Origin: Vespula vulgaris | Lineage: Eukaryota > Arthropoda > Insecta > Hymenoptera > Vespidae | Assembly: GCF_905475345.1 (NCBI RefSeq) | Contig: NC_066586.1 | Location: 4,996,400-5,060,399, forward strand | Reading direction: 5' to 3' | DNA length: 64,000 nt | Shown: positions 46,872 through 59,127 of the stretch, piece by piece | Position numbering within the stretch: the stretch's first letter is position 1 | Layout of the letters: every line of letters begins with the position of its first letter | Made by a program: the position numbers and the translations under genes | Notes under the pieces: generated by a model | The model's input: only the letters and a program-made list of their open reading frames with translations | What the model was told of the DNA's origin: nothing | The model's database searches: none

Positions 46872-49004
46872 TACAATCGTATACTCGTTAGTATACACTT
46901 AGATACTTTTTTAACCTATTAACTTTGTACTCTATTTTACGAGTAGTCCAAGATTATAAGGAAATTGCCCGAGTAGAGCCAACGTGGTATCGGCCTTGGT
47001 ATTTTCTCGCTAAAGAAAAGTAGATTACCGGCGTGTCCCTTAAAGCTATAAGAAGCCATTAGATCGCGCGTCCGAAGCGGCGACGTACAACAGATTTTTC
47101 AGGCTCCGGAAAGCTGGCAAACGATATCGCGTCTCTGTCTGGCTGATCGCCAAATTGAAAATTAAATCTAAACAGGATCGAAAACTACGGGTCGTATGTC
47201 TCCCATGAGACACGTGAGAATATTTCGACTTTGTCATTGGTTCTCTCTTTTCTTTTTTTTTTGAGGGGCGGGGGAGGTGGTTCTTTTTTTTTCCTTTTTT
47301 TCTTTTCTTCTTTTTTTTGTTTAAGAGGTACGTTACGAACTACGTTCTACCGTAATTCGTGTGTATATCCTTACGAACCCTTAGTGTAAATTTATCTCAG
47401 GAATATGGAATAGTATTATGGAAAAGTCCAACCTCGGTTATTTATGGTTACGAGGAAAACGTGTCCTCGACCGTAACAGAACGCAGAACGCGTCGCGTGC
47501 CATAAGAAAAGAGGATAATAAAAGTGCTCGAGCCTAAGAGTAGATAATAAAAAAGTCACGGGCTTTGTTTTACCTTCGACGGTAAAGGCGTACGAGGAAA
47601 GAGCAGACCGCCATTAGAATCACGGCATGGATTTCTACGGTATACGAGTTCGTTTTCTTGGAAACGAGGTCGTTTGATCAGAGTTGCCTCGGTTATTAAC
47701 AATTACGACGATAGTTTATAAGGAAGAAGAATTATTTATTATTTTTAGACAATTCTTTGCTTCGTTTGTTTTTTCGTTCTTCCATCTTTAATATTTTTGT
47801 TTTTGTTGTGGATTAAAAAATACCAGTCCATTCGGTTCGCACAAAAAATGTATGTAATGGAAGTGCACACTAGCAGATGAAAGTGAACGATCGCGAGAAT
47901 ATGGTACAATGACGGTTTATCTTCGATTTCGTCGGAGTAACGCGTACGGTAAATTAAAAAAAAAACTGCCATTGCTGACGCATATCGGTGTTACTGATAA
48001 AATGCAAAATGTTACCTCTCCAATTAGCAAACATCCGTTTATAAACTATAAACGACCCTTCGTTATTCACCGTGCACTCACGTTAACAAGTAAACATATA
48101 GGTACTATAGATGATACTGTGATGATATCTTTTTATCGACGACCCAGTCATTTTCTTCTCAATTTCGACGCCCGACCTTTTCGAACTACCTTTGTGCTGC
48201 CTATTTATTTCGTTGAAAATTCGATCGTGTACCAATGGAAATCGTAATTTCGTGCTCCGCGTCGAAGCAACTTTAATTAATAATTCAGAACGCTCGAACG
48301 CACGATTATTGTCCGATGAACTTTCAATGGAATAGGTCAATCGTTGTCCAACCAGATTCAAGTGCAACGCCATTTTCCAATCAATATTTAAAGAAGCGAT
48401 GTTAACTAATCGTTTCAGTGAAAGAGGTGTATAATTCAAAGTTTGGTCCATTAGAAAATATAATTTTCATGACTATTCGGAATTCTCTCTTATCGCTTAT
48501 AAATATTTCCAATGAGATAAGCGTTATAGAATTTTCTCATTTAATTAAATAGCAATTACCTAAATTAGTAATACACAAGATTATTCTGCTTTCGTACAAT
48601 CATGTTACATTAATTTACTTACACTACTTTATTACATCACTTAATTTGATTGTGAGTCAAGAAAAGAAGAATCCTTACGACGATCAAAGGAGACTCGACT
48701 CTTTTGACTTTTGTTTGATGATAATTTAGTAAAATCAGAGAAGTCAAATAGGTGCTGTAAAAGTTCTAATCGCAGCTTTCGTTCATTCATTCTCACACTT
48801 TTCAAAAAGTCTCTGCTTTAAGAACGACGTTCTCGAGAATCTCGGGTCATTTCTGTGATTTATGATCCAGCTCGTTCCGTCCTAGAGGAACCCTCGTTTC
48901 GATTAAATACTTCATTCGAGTCAATGAAAAATAAAGAAAGATTACCTACCAATTAGTTTTTCCAGTATTACAACTTGAACGATATTTGAATTACGAACAG
49001 ATTT

Positions 49005-49042
49005 CTACTAATATATTATTTTTTCTCTTATTGCAGGTAAGT
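49005..49042 (+). promoter_or_regulatory. Recursive splice site (ratchet point), strong
   Basis: A branch-point-like CTACTAAT (49005-49012) is followed by a T/C tract with TTTTTTCTCTTATTGCAG ending at 49036 and, with no gap, GTAAGT at 49037-49042. Juxtaposed acceptor and consensus donor is the established signature of zero-length exons in long insect introns. It lies about 45 kb downstream of the 4056 exon on the same strand, as such sites do. Function is inferred. Confidence 0.5.
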
Positions 49043-49093
49043 CAGACAGATGTATCAATCAATCGGAACTTTATGGAAGAAAATGCCATTCAG
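49037..49093 (+). CDS. Possible 57-nt exon starting at a recursive splice site
   Basis: It begins exactly at the CAG|GTAAGT junction and ends at CAG|GTATTC (49094). The 57 nt are open in phase 0 and read VSQTDVSINRNFMEENAIQ; that is the same phase as the 4056-4115 exon, so the two could be consecutive. Because its first six bases are a perfect donor, it has the layout of a recursive-splicing exon: included, or removed at once when the regenerated donor is used. A second frame (KSDRCINQSE...) is also open, so coding status is uncertain. Confidence 0.3.
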
Positions 49094-49713
49094 GTATTCG
49101 CATGATCCAATAATAAATTAATCCTCATTCGTTTGCAACGTAACATGAAACGTAATTCGGAATTAATATAAGCTATAAAAAGGAGTTGGATAAATCATAT
49201 GTTACTATAAATCTCAAATTTGACGTAAAATTGATTCGTATCTATTTAGCGAAAGAAAAACACATTTTCCTTTCTTTCTTTCTTTCTTTCTTTTTTCCTT
49301 TCTTTTTTTTTTCAATCGTTACGAAGCATTTTCATATTTTCCTCGTCGCAACAAGTTCGCCGCCGGAGAAATTTGTTATCGATCTGTACGCGAGCATATC
49401 GTCTTTGAAAAACAATGGGCATCGTCGTCGGCTATTAATCCAGCTAGAAAATACTTGCTATGATTTCTCTCGGGATCATTCTCAAGTTGCGGACACACTC
49501 GTAATGTTCTTTGGAAGCGCGAGAAATCCCGAGAGTGAATCAACGCGACATAGTGCCTCTCGCTTTTCCTTCGGTATTTAATTTATCGTGACTCTTCTAC
49601 TGCGAGGATTCCAAGCGTCGTTTATCCGATGACGCACGAACGAGCACGGAATCGTGCTCTTGAAAAACCCTACATCTTTTGCTCTCATCACTTTTCGTTA
49701 TCTTAAAGATTAG

Positions 49714-49716
<3 letters not shown>

Positions 49717-49759
<43 letters not shown>
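49717..49759. repeat. (GA)n tract
   Basis: About 20 uninterrupted GA units. Confidence 0.97.
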
Positions 49760-49762
<3 letters not shown>

Positions 49763-50762
49763 AAACGAAAAAGAGAAGAAAGAAGTAAAATTTAAATTCG
49801 AAATTTAATACGTTCACGTTGATATCTTCCTATCTTCCTATATATCGTGCTGTTCCTTTTCCTTGCGCTTCGCTTGCGGAAGATTCAAGAAAAAATGTAA
49901 AAATGACAAGATTTATCCGAGCTCGGATTTAAATGAAAATATCAGGATAGAAAAAGCAGAAACGTGAATTTCGAAATGTTGCTATTAAAGGGCAGACATA
50001 TCCGTATAATATCGTGACTAAGGCTTCACATCTGATTACTCGTATGGAAAACTGAAGAGAGAAAATGAGAGGGTGAAAGGACACCAGTTAGGATGGCTTT
50101 TACGCAGGTGGAAAATTACGAGGAGAGTTAGTTTGGCATGGGGATCGAGGATGAAATTCGTACGGGCGTTGTCGGTTACGGCGCCGATTCGTCGCCGTTC
50201 GCCGGCGGGTTGCGATAATTGGCCGGTGATCCGAAGCCACCGATATCGCGGATGTTAACTCCACGTTAATGCGATTTCGCAGCCGTATGACCGATCGTGG
50301 CCCTGCAAAATCGCGTTCACCCTTCTGTCGAATGGCGGCAATGATTTTCGCTTATGCACCATCGATGTGCTCGTACCAATCGAAAAGTCTAAGCGGTTCG
50401 TTACTTGCATATTTTTTTCTTCTTTCTCTCTCTCTCTCTCTCTTCTTTTTTTTTTGAGATAGATTTATCGGAACGATCGATTTTGCCATCGATCAAAGTC
50501 GAATCGTCTTTCGTTCTCGATTTTTCATTCCTATATAAAGTTACAAACATCTAACGAAATCATTTATAAATTTGTAAGAGAAACGAATGTTGTAATGTGT
50601 CTTCTTCTAGTTTCTCGAGGAATCGATATAAATCTCGTTTGAAAAACAATCGCCATTCGTAACTAGGTTACAGTAAAGAGTACGCGCGTTAAGAACGAGA
50701 CACTTTCGGAAATTCGATAAAAGAAAAATTCTATAAGCGCGTTATCGCGACGGACGAACGGT

Positions 50763-50856
50763 ACCTACCCATCTATCTACCTATCTACCTACCTACCTAC
50801 CTACCTACCTACCTACCTACCTACCTACCTACCTACCTACCTACCTATCTACCCAC
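50763..50856. repeat. (CTAC)n tetranucleotide array
   Basis: About 22 CTAC units with a few CTAT and CCAC variants at the edges. Confidence 0.97.
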
Positions 50857-51655
50857 CTATTTCGAACGTCTCCTTCAGTTCCTCTTGCACTTTCATAGTC
50901 GTCGTCGGCGAATTAATGCGCTTCGAGAAAGTAGGCTAGCCCAATATCGTTAAGCCGCCTTCAAATCCGATGGAATTACCAGGCGTTCATTCGAAACGAG
51001 TTTCTCCTCTTGCTCCTCTTGCTCTTCTTCGTTAAGAGCGTAACAAAATAAGCTTTTGAAACGTCTTTACGGCACCACCACTATCGTAGCGTTCCTGCCA
51101 TCACGGTAATTCGACAAACTTTGTCGTTCGATTCTTTTATTTTTTTTTTCCTTTATCGATTTATCAGTTTTACCTTAGCATAATATCGTATTACGTGTCA
51201 TTCGATCCGAGAAAGTTCTCCCGTAGAGGAGACAAAAATTCGTATGAACGTTGAAAATTTATCGAGAAATTCATTACGTCACAATGGCCAAGACGATCTT
51301 TGACTGTCGACGTTAATTATACTTGGGTACCAACCAACGATTATAATCTCGACATGAACGATCCTAAGAGGGCTAAAAAAGATTAATATCTTTGCGTTAC
51401 GTTCTTTCTAACGTCGATCGTAAAAGTTCTTAAGCTCCGTGAACTTTACCGAATCTCGTTCCCTTCTCGTCCGTGTCTCGTGGATTCCCTTTGAGATCGT
51501 AACTTCCTCATGTTTTTGCATCTAGTAAAGAGAAACTTGTATAGCTTTGAAACGAACCTAAAGAAAAGATTAAACGCGGGTATCTTCGCACAATTTTCAA
51601 CGCAGCGATACGCTCTCTCGTGGTTTTTGAAATTACTCTTCAGAGAAGGAAAAAT

Positions 51656-51696
51656 AAAGAGAGAGAGAGAGAGAGAGACAGGGAGACAGAGAGAAA
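51656..51696. repeat. (GA)n tract
   Basis: GAGAGA run with CAGGGAGACAG interruptions. Confidence 0.95.
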
Positions 51697-51753
51697 GTTA
51701 TTCGTTTTCTCTTTTTTACTCTTTTCTTTTCTCTTAAACTCTCTCGTATACAT

Positions 51754-51756
51754 CGC

Positions 51757-51806
<50 letters not shown>
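51754..51806. repeat. (CG)n(GT)n(AT)n alternating purine-pyrimidine tract
   Basis: Fifty-three bases of strict alternation: about 17 bases CG, about 19 bases GT, then AT. The (CG)8 core with a (GT) extension is a classic Z-DNA-forming sequence. Confidence 0.97.
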
Positions 51807-52602
51807 CGGAGCAACTCGATCGGGAGTCGCATGACACACGTGTGTAATTTCTTTGAAAAATCCAACTCTTCGACTAGAAATCCCTTTTGAACCTTCATTC
51901 TTTTGCTTTCTCTCTTTAAACGACGAAGAAACTAAAACGGAAAAAAAACAAGTTGTGAATTTTCAAGAATGAAACGACGACAAACGATTTGTCCTTTGGA
52001 CAAGCGTTGTATTTCGATAATACTTTACTAAGCAAACATGATCCTGAAGAGATGTCAAAGTAACGCAATTGGTAGAAAAATATTTAATACGTACAAATAA
52101 AAAAAAAAAAAAATACAATCTATCGATTAGAATTATAAAAAAAAAGCTCTTGATAAGTAACTTACTTTTCTCTTAATGTTTGACATTCCTTTAAAATCAC
52201 TATGTATAATACATACATAGATAATATCTATATATATCGGAAGAAAAAGAAACGAACACTAAGACACTCAGGTTGAAACCAGGATCAATCATTTCGTACC
52301 ATCGATCTATGCTTCGATCTAATGACTTGACGAACGATCACAAAGATCATCGATAAATTTTCACACGATTTTACGACTTCAATAAAATCTTCTATTAAAA
52401 ATATTCTATACTATACAGTAACACGATGCAGACGAATTCAGTTATTCGCCATTCAATATACTCTAACTCTGTCGGTATTATGGATTTTTCGAGGACGATA
52501 AATCTTTCTCTCCCTGTTGGTCGCGTGCGCGCTCGCGCATGCTCGTTCGCCCATTAACCCCTACCTCCTCTATTCTCGACTATGTTTCTCTCACTTTCAC
52601 AG

Positions 52603-52664
52603 AATGCACTCTGGAGGCCAGGGTAGCAGCACCAGCAACGAATGCCGTTCAGCGTCAAGATGCT
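52603..52664 (+). CDS. Possible 62-nt exon
   Basis: A strong acceptor (TATGTTTCTCTCACTTTCACAG, ending at 52602) precedes a complex 62-nt stretch before GCT|GTAACT (52665). Two frames are open (CTLEARVAAPATNAVQRQDA and MHSGGQGSSTSNECRSASRC). The donor is weak; an alternative is AGG|GTAGCA at 52623. If the plus-strand gene continues past 49 kb, this is the best next acceptor in the window. Confidence 0.17.
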
Positions 52665-53401
52665 GTAACTGTTCTTTTTGTTATTTTTTTTGTTTTTCTA
52701 TTTTTTTTTTTTTTTATCAAGTATGTGTACCGTAAGAAGAGCGTGAGTACATATACAAATTGCAAATACACAGACACATATATATGGTAAAATGTACAGA
52801 CGCACTCTTGAGAATCTCACGTTTGACCAATTCGACGGATGCAATTACAGCGTAATGTTGACACAGGTTTCCCTTCGAATACATGGATCTTCATATACAT
52901 AGATTTCCATATACATAGATCTCTCATTTCATAGATCATTGTATTCTTTTATGCGCTTCGTGTTTTCCAACGTTTTGATTTTACTTTCCATTTTTTAAAA
53001 AAAGAGAATAGCAGGGGTAAATGCGTTGTCTCGCGGTTGGTTTCACTTTAAACTCGAGAAAATCTAGGACCAATGGAAAATTTGAATAAACGTATTTGAA
53101 AAGCATATAACGTGAGAGAAAATAAAGAGCTACTTCGATATTCTTGTTCCGGAATGTAAAAATAGGAGGGTGCATAGGGTAAAGAGGGAAGGTTAGAGCG
53201 AAAACGACGTGCTGTTGGTGGTCGGCAAGGAACGCGCGTAATTTCACACTTCGCCAGCCGGTAATTCGTTCCGAATTCAAATCGATTTTTCTTCACTCAT
53301 TTTCGCGCCGTTCCACGAATCATAAATCAAAGATTGGTGTATTAGTAATTTAATGGCGTTTGATTCGCCGTCAGCGTCGAAGAAATGCGCGCGACGAATC
53401 G

Positions 53402-53428
53402 TCTCTCTCTCTCTGTCTCTCTCTTTCT
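53402..53428. repeat. (CT)n tract
   Basis: CTCTCTCTCTCTGTCTCTCTC. Confidence 0.93.
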
Positions 53429-55731
53429 TTCCTTTTTAATTTTTCCTACTTTCTCTTTACTTTGACTTGGTATAATTTGTTACGGGTAGAATTTTGTTAT
53501 TGAAAAGACAAGCAAACTGGATGAATCACTGGAGAACACACGGTATAGATGGTTGACTGTTCTCCGAGATACCTAACAGAACATATGTATACTAGCATAC
53601 GTACCTAAATACGTAGATACGTGCAAGCGACTTGATTCTCCAGCGTCCCGAGAGTCGACGTAGCGGTAACAGTAATGCCTACAAGCTATTATTATGCGTT
53701 TGTTATGTTAATGACTCGCATGACGGCTCCGTCGTCCGCAGAGGTCAACCGTTCTATCCACTCCTCGCTCTTGAATGCCGTTCTCGGTCTCTGTTCCTCG
53801 CTGTTGCTTCTCTTCTCCGTTAACTTCGACCTCCTAGCTAGTGTGTCTCCGATGGCTTGTTTTCTTCCATATGCAATATGTGATGGCGAATAACAAGAAT
53901 AATAATTAATCGGTATTGTTACTATCAAAAATTAACATTCGACACTGTCGAACGCGAGTTTTCTTTTAAATAATTCAACGACTAATCACAATAGTATACT
54001 TGTATTCCCGTTTCCAACTTTATCTTTGAATTAATAAACAACAAGATAATTAATAATAAACAACGTGCTCCGATATCTGTAAAGAGATAACGTTAATATG
54101 TAGGACCCGTAGGATTCGCGATTAAAAAAAGTAGAAACGAAAAAAAAGGAAATGAAAAAGAAAACAGTGGAAAAAAAGCTTGATATCATTTTTTAAACGA
54201 GTCCCACGCGTAGCCCTCTCATCTCTTTGCATTTCGCTAAATCAACGAGAGACCGACCGACTGAGAAGGATTTGAGAGGGCGGAAGATTAAAAGAATTAT
54301 CACGCGTCCTCGTAATTGCTCTAATTTCTGACCTTCTTCTTTTACCCCCAGCAAGAGTTAGGACGAAAATAAAAAAGGGACGATAAAAAGAAGGTTGAAG
54401 CGTCCGAGTCGACGGGGCAACCTTTACGCTCACGGACGTAAATCATTTCTTGTAAACGTGACAGAAAGAAAAAGGTAGCTGTATTTTCTTTCACGTAATT
54501 ATTTAACACAGGTTATTTAATAAGGGAGGATAGCATAATCCAGATTATCCTTTTAAATCCATTCGTTTCGATCGAATTAATCATATTATCTACTGTTTTG
54601 ATGTTTTTGACGTTATTTTAATTAAAGATTCGTATCGATAATCTTTACGAGCAAATCGAAATTTGCACAATTGATTGACGTACAAATATCCGTTCAATAA
54701 AAACTGATACGGGACGCGCGCGCGTGCGTTGACCGAAAACGTTCGTTTGAGTTTAATAGATCGTTTTAACTTTAACATGCTGACAAAACTGTGTTGCCTT
54801 TGCTTACTTCAAATTTTCCTTTTTCCGATTCGAACGGTGATTTTCGAAAATACAAACGGATCATCAAGAAAATATTACTTTTCCATTTGAAAAAACTATT
54901 AAAAGTGGATTCACACAATGTAAATAGAAACGATTAACGTTTCTGTATCGTAAATGGGAAAAATATGTAACGGCGTAACTACGTACATACATACATACAC
55001 ACGTATCCGTGAAATATTAAACGAGTTTGATAAATATAAAGATATACAAAGTTTTACCGCATTGCACAAAAACCATCGCGTTAAACTTGTTTTCCGAAGG
55101 TGCTGTCTCGAGGGATTCATCGTAAAAATCATTCAACCTTTTATTTCCGTAATAATTCTACGGCATTAATGTCGATCTTTCTTCCTTCGCAATAGGATTT
55201 TATATTCGCCCATTTCGTCACAAGTACGAATTAAATAGGAAAATAATGACCAACGTTGTTCGACGATTTTTGCGATATCGAATAAATAAACAAATAAACA
55301 AGTTAATTCTGTTCTCTCCGATCTAAATGTTTGATAAGCAAAAAAAGAAAAAAAGAGGAAAAAAGTAACGTTATCGTAAAGTTGCTCGATAAAAGATAGC
55401 GACGATAATGAATAAAATCATTGACTGGGAATCAATTATGGGGAAAAAATGTATCGTATGGTTCATATGTATGAAACGTAAAGTGTTTTGTGTTTCGCGA
55501 GAGAAAAATGTAACATTGGTAACGGAATGAACGCACACGTTGCGCGTACATTAATTGGATATGGCAAACTCGAGGGGTGGCCAAGGTGGGCGGTAATTAG
55601 AAGAATTTAAAGTAAACACATGGAAAAATATTCTAATGACAAGCGTTAGCGACACTCGTCGCTCTGACGAGGCTGGTAAGGTGGTACATAGAAGAGAGAT
55701 GCTGGTGAGCTAACGAATAAAAGGGAAAGAG

Positions 55732-55734
<3 letters not shown>

Positions 55735-55790
<56 letters not shown>
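55735..55790. repeat. (GA)n tract
   Basis: About 26 GA units ending directly before the ATG of the small GC-rich ORF. Confidence 0.97.
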
Positions 55791-55793
<3 letters not shown>

Positions 55794-55982
55794 GCGAGGT
55801 TATACGCGCGCAGGAGCGTAACGCAGGCGCGATCGGGCCACAGCCCCGTTGCCGAGGGTGGCACCTCGCAGAAGAACCTCGCGAACGCTTTAGTACCGTC
55901 TCGTTCTCGTACAAGGGAAACCGGAAATGTTTCGACCCTCGCCCTCCGTACTGGCGGGAAAATAAAGTGCGAGTTTATCTAA
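55791..55982 (+). CDS. Small GC-rich ORF directly after a GA tract
   Basis: ATG in good context (GAGAATGGCG) opens 63 codons. The first 32 have about 84% G/C at third positions by hand count, far above the background. The N-terminus MARLYARRSVTQARSG is Arg-rich without acidic residues, like a mitochondrial presequence, though it could be fortuitous. It starts at the 3' edge of a 55-bp GA tract, a layout seen at GAGA-type insect promoters. An AATAAA lies inside the last codons (55961-55966). It may be a small protein, a first exon (no clear donor) or a CpG-rich promoter. Confidence 0.22.
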
Positions 55983-57967
55983 AGTCGTCGCGAGTGCTTC
56001 CGAGCGAGTTCGTTAACTTCTCCTATATTTGCTGTGTTCTTGTACTTTCGTTTCTTTTTTTTTTCTACTTCCTTCTTGACGATTCCAACCGTGATTTGTC
56101 GACGTGAAGTAAGAAAAGCGAGAAAGTTTCCTCATCGTACCTTTTTTTCTTCCTATTCGTACTTTTCTCGAACAAGCTACGATCGTTGTTAGTTCGATAA
56201 AAGAAAAAGAAAAAAAGAGATAAGAAAAGGAAAGAAAAGAAAAGAAGAGAAGAGAAGAAAAGGAAAAGAAAGAAGTACAAGAAAGAAGAAAAAAGGAAGG
56301 AAGGAAGGAAGTAAGAAGGAGGGAATCGTTCCTTCGAGTGTCAGGCCACGTTCGTCTTCGGTGAAACTACACGTGTGTTACGTGAATTTTGTCGTGAAAG
56401 AGTTTATTGGAAGTTTCGAGGAAGAACCGGATAGTCGAAAAGTATCGACGTCCCTTCTACGATACCCGGAGCGTCAAAGTTATTTCGCTGAAAGTTTTTC
56501 GGTGGAACGTGGAAAAAGGAAGAAACGAGAAAGCGAGAGCTTTGTCGAAGGTTGGTCCCAAACTGGGCTTGGGAATGAGATTAGCTTTTTATTCCAACGT
56601 AGACTCGATCGGGTCTCCCAGATACGTCTACACCCTCTCTAAACCTCCTCGAGTTCGAACGACGTTCGGCCTTTTCCGGGATCGTTGTGAAATACTACGT
56701 TGGTGCATCGTACGCGAGATTTACGCTCCAAAGTTCAAAGGAACTTTAATGACGTTTCCGATCGTTCTCTCTCGAATGCTCCGACTTTTTGTCGATATGT
56801 GATTTCACTAAAAACCTCATTACTTGTTCGCTTTGAAAAGGAAAAGGATTTTGAAACACGCGATACGCGGAAGGACACACATTTATTATTTTCCAAAAGG
56901 AACATTTTCTTTCGCGTTAAATGCAATTATAACTTAAAAGCTATTACACTTTTCTTAACTAGGTACTACTCGCTGTAATATTTGATAGTAAACATTTCTT
57001 AACGAAGTTAATCGTTCGATAAAATTATTTTAAGCCAAAGGAATATATTACGATGAAATGTTTGTTTCGACAATGAGATGCTAATGTTATCGAGAATGGT
57101 AAATAACTTCATTAATCGAATTCAGTATCACGATTATCGCGAGTATATCGATTCGCGTATCATGATTTTGAAAAGATCTTACGAAGTATCGAATATCGAG
57201 AAGATAATCCTTATTTTTGAGAAGACAAAGCTACGAAATCAACGCCAGAGAGTTTCGCAAGTTTCATTTTCTTTCGTATCCTCGATGATCCTTTGAAGAT
57301 TCTTCGAATTCTTCCGATACTATGCGTCCTATCGACGTGTATCTCATTTATGTTCTCAAAGTTCTTCTATCAGCTCGATGTTTGAAATGTTTTGGAAAAG
57401 GTTTGAAATATTTCGAGTGATTCTGAGAAAATAAAAATCGATACGAGTCGAACTATTTTTTGTTGATAATATCGTTCGATGTTCAAACGAATTCCTTCCC
57501 AAATATCAATTCATCATATAACGATAAAACGTCAATGAAAGATCGTCAAAATTTCACAATTGTCGCAAATATTTCGACGAAAACTTTTTCCTCCCTATCT
57601 TTTATCAAAGATGAACTTTGTGGGTGTCGTTATGAGAACTATAAATCGTTCGATAAAAATCGTCATATCGTTAATTGGAAAGAATGAATTTCGATTCAAT
57701 CCGAGAATAGAGCTATCATCGAGTGGTCGTCAGGATGGATGGATCTCTCATCTCGAGTTTGTCTCTAGTGAGTGGAAGTTCGAATGTGCGCGTTTCGTCT
57801 GAACCATTTCTCTTTCTCTTATCGTACCATTTGCGAACTCCGACAATTTTATTACTGTCCTTCTGTGAAATAGTACGACGAGGCTTGACAATTAGAGGTT
57901 TCCCTGGAGATGACGAGAACCATAATAAAAGGAGACGGTGATATGCAAGATAGAAAGGAAAAGAGAA

Positions 57968-58004
<37 letters not shown>

Positions 58005-58013
58005 GGGAGAGAG
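57968..58013. repeat. (CAGA)n tetranucleotide array
   Basis: About nine CAGA units passing into GGGAGAGAG. Confidence 0.97.
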
Positions 58014-58877
58014 AAAGAAAGAGATAACAGCGATGAAGGAGTCACGATAGCGAGACCGACGTAGACTTAATACCCGAACAAGGACTTCGAGGAATAAGGA
58101 GTTAGTACTGTTTGAAATGCAGTCTGCGCCCGTTCAAGAACAAACCCCTGGCTTCTCCCTCCTTTCGATCTCACTCCTCCCACTCGTCCACCTTCTTCCT
58201 ATTCTTCCACCCTTTTCCATGTTCTTTCGCTTCACCATCAAACTCCCAAGAGAACACAAAACGTGCACTTCGAAACGCACTTTATCCTTCTGTTCTTCGA
58301 ATCGTATTTATCTATTTCTTTTTCTCCCATCCCCTTCATCCCCACCTCCTCTCAAGTATATCTTCTTTTCCAACGTTTAGCCTATTTCCAACTCTTCCTC
58401 TAACAAGATTTATTTTAATGTTCCGTAATATTCGTATTCGGTTCGTCCTTCATTCTTTACTCTTTATCCATCGACAATGAAATATTTCTTTTGCCGAGTT
58501 TCATGAATCGATAACGAGAAATTATTCTTAAAAACGTGCTACGATGATAACTTCCACCCAGGGAAATATTTCTTCGCATTTCTCGTCTCTCGCTTCGTTG
58601 TCATAGTTTCATTGGGAAGTAAAAATTTCCACTTTAAAAAGTTTCAATAGAACTTATCGTACGTGGATCGTTAAAGGTGCCAAAGGACGAGAACCGGAAG
58701 GTAAAAAGAGAAGGTACAACTTGTCGGTGAGCTGACTCTTCAAAACGAGTCGTACGAAACTTTTGTCCACGATCAAATATTTTACGGCGAATAGATTTTA
58801 AAAGAGAAGCGAGATCTTTTCCTCTCGCTATCACTCTTCGTCGAAAAGATAAAATGGGACGAGTAATCTTAGACGAA

Positions 58878-58930
58878 AGGGGAGAGGAGAGGAGTCAAGA
58901 GAAGAGAAGAGAAGAGAAGAGAAGAGGAGG
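58878..58930. repeat. (GAGAA)n pentanucleotide tract
   Basis: GGAGAGGAGAGG, then about six AGAGA/GAAGA units. Confidence 0.94.
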
Positions 58931-59066
58931 CAAGAAGATAGCGCACGAATGCGTGAGAATGCACGCCTGTTAATGCTAATTTATTCAAAATCTCAGATCG
59001 ATCCGTTCGTGGATGTTAAACGAGCTCATAAAATGAGTTTGACTTTATATACTTTATATTTACATA

Positions 59067-59075
59067 GTGTGTATG

Positions 59076-59124
<49 letters not shown>
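59067..59124. repeat. (GTAT)/(AT)n microsatellite
   Basis: Three GTAT units followed by about 22 AT units. Confidence 0.97.

Positions 59125-59127
<3 letters not shown>

Larger units (their letters stand above)
41307..49004. other. Intron-like DNA leading to the recursive splice site
   Basis: AT arrays, GA/CT tracts and a TTTTA repeat dominate. The 46380-46700 block is complex and repeat-free. At 47909-48451 two antiparallel ORFs (112 and 122 codons) overlap without repeats but also without start, splice or bias support. Confidence 0.4.
49094..55734. other. Intron-like DNA downstream of the recursive site
   Basis: Contains GA, CTAC and CG/GT/AT arrays. A GC-richer block at 50080-50400 is open on both strands for up to 60 codons without usable splice sites. 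A tandem CATATACATAGAT motif lies at 52882-52920. Confidence 0.4.
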
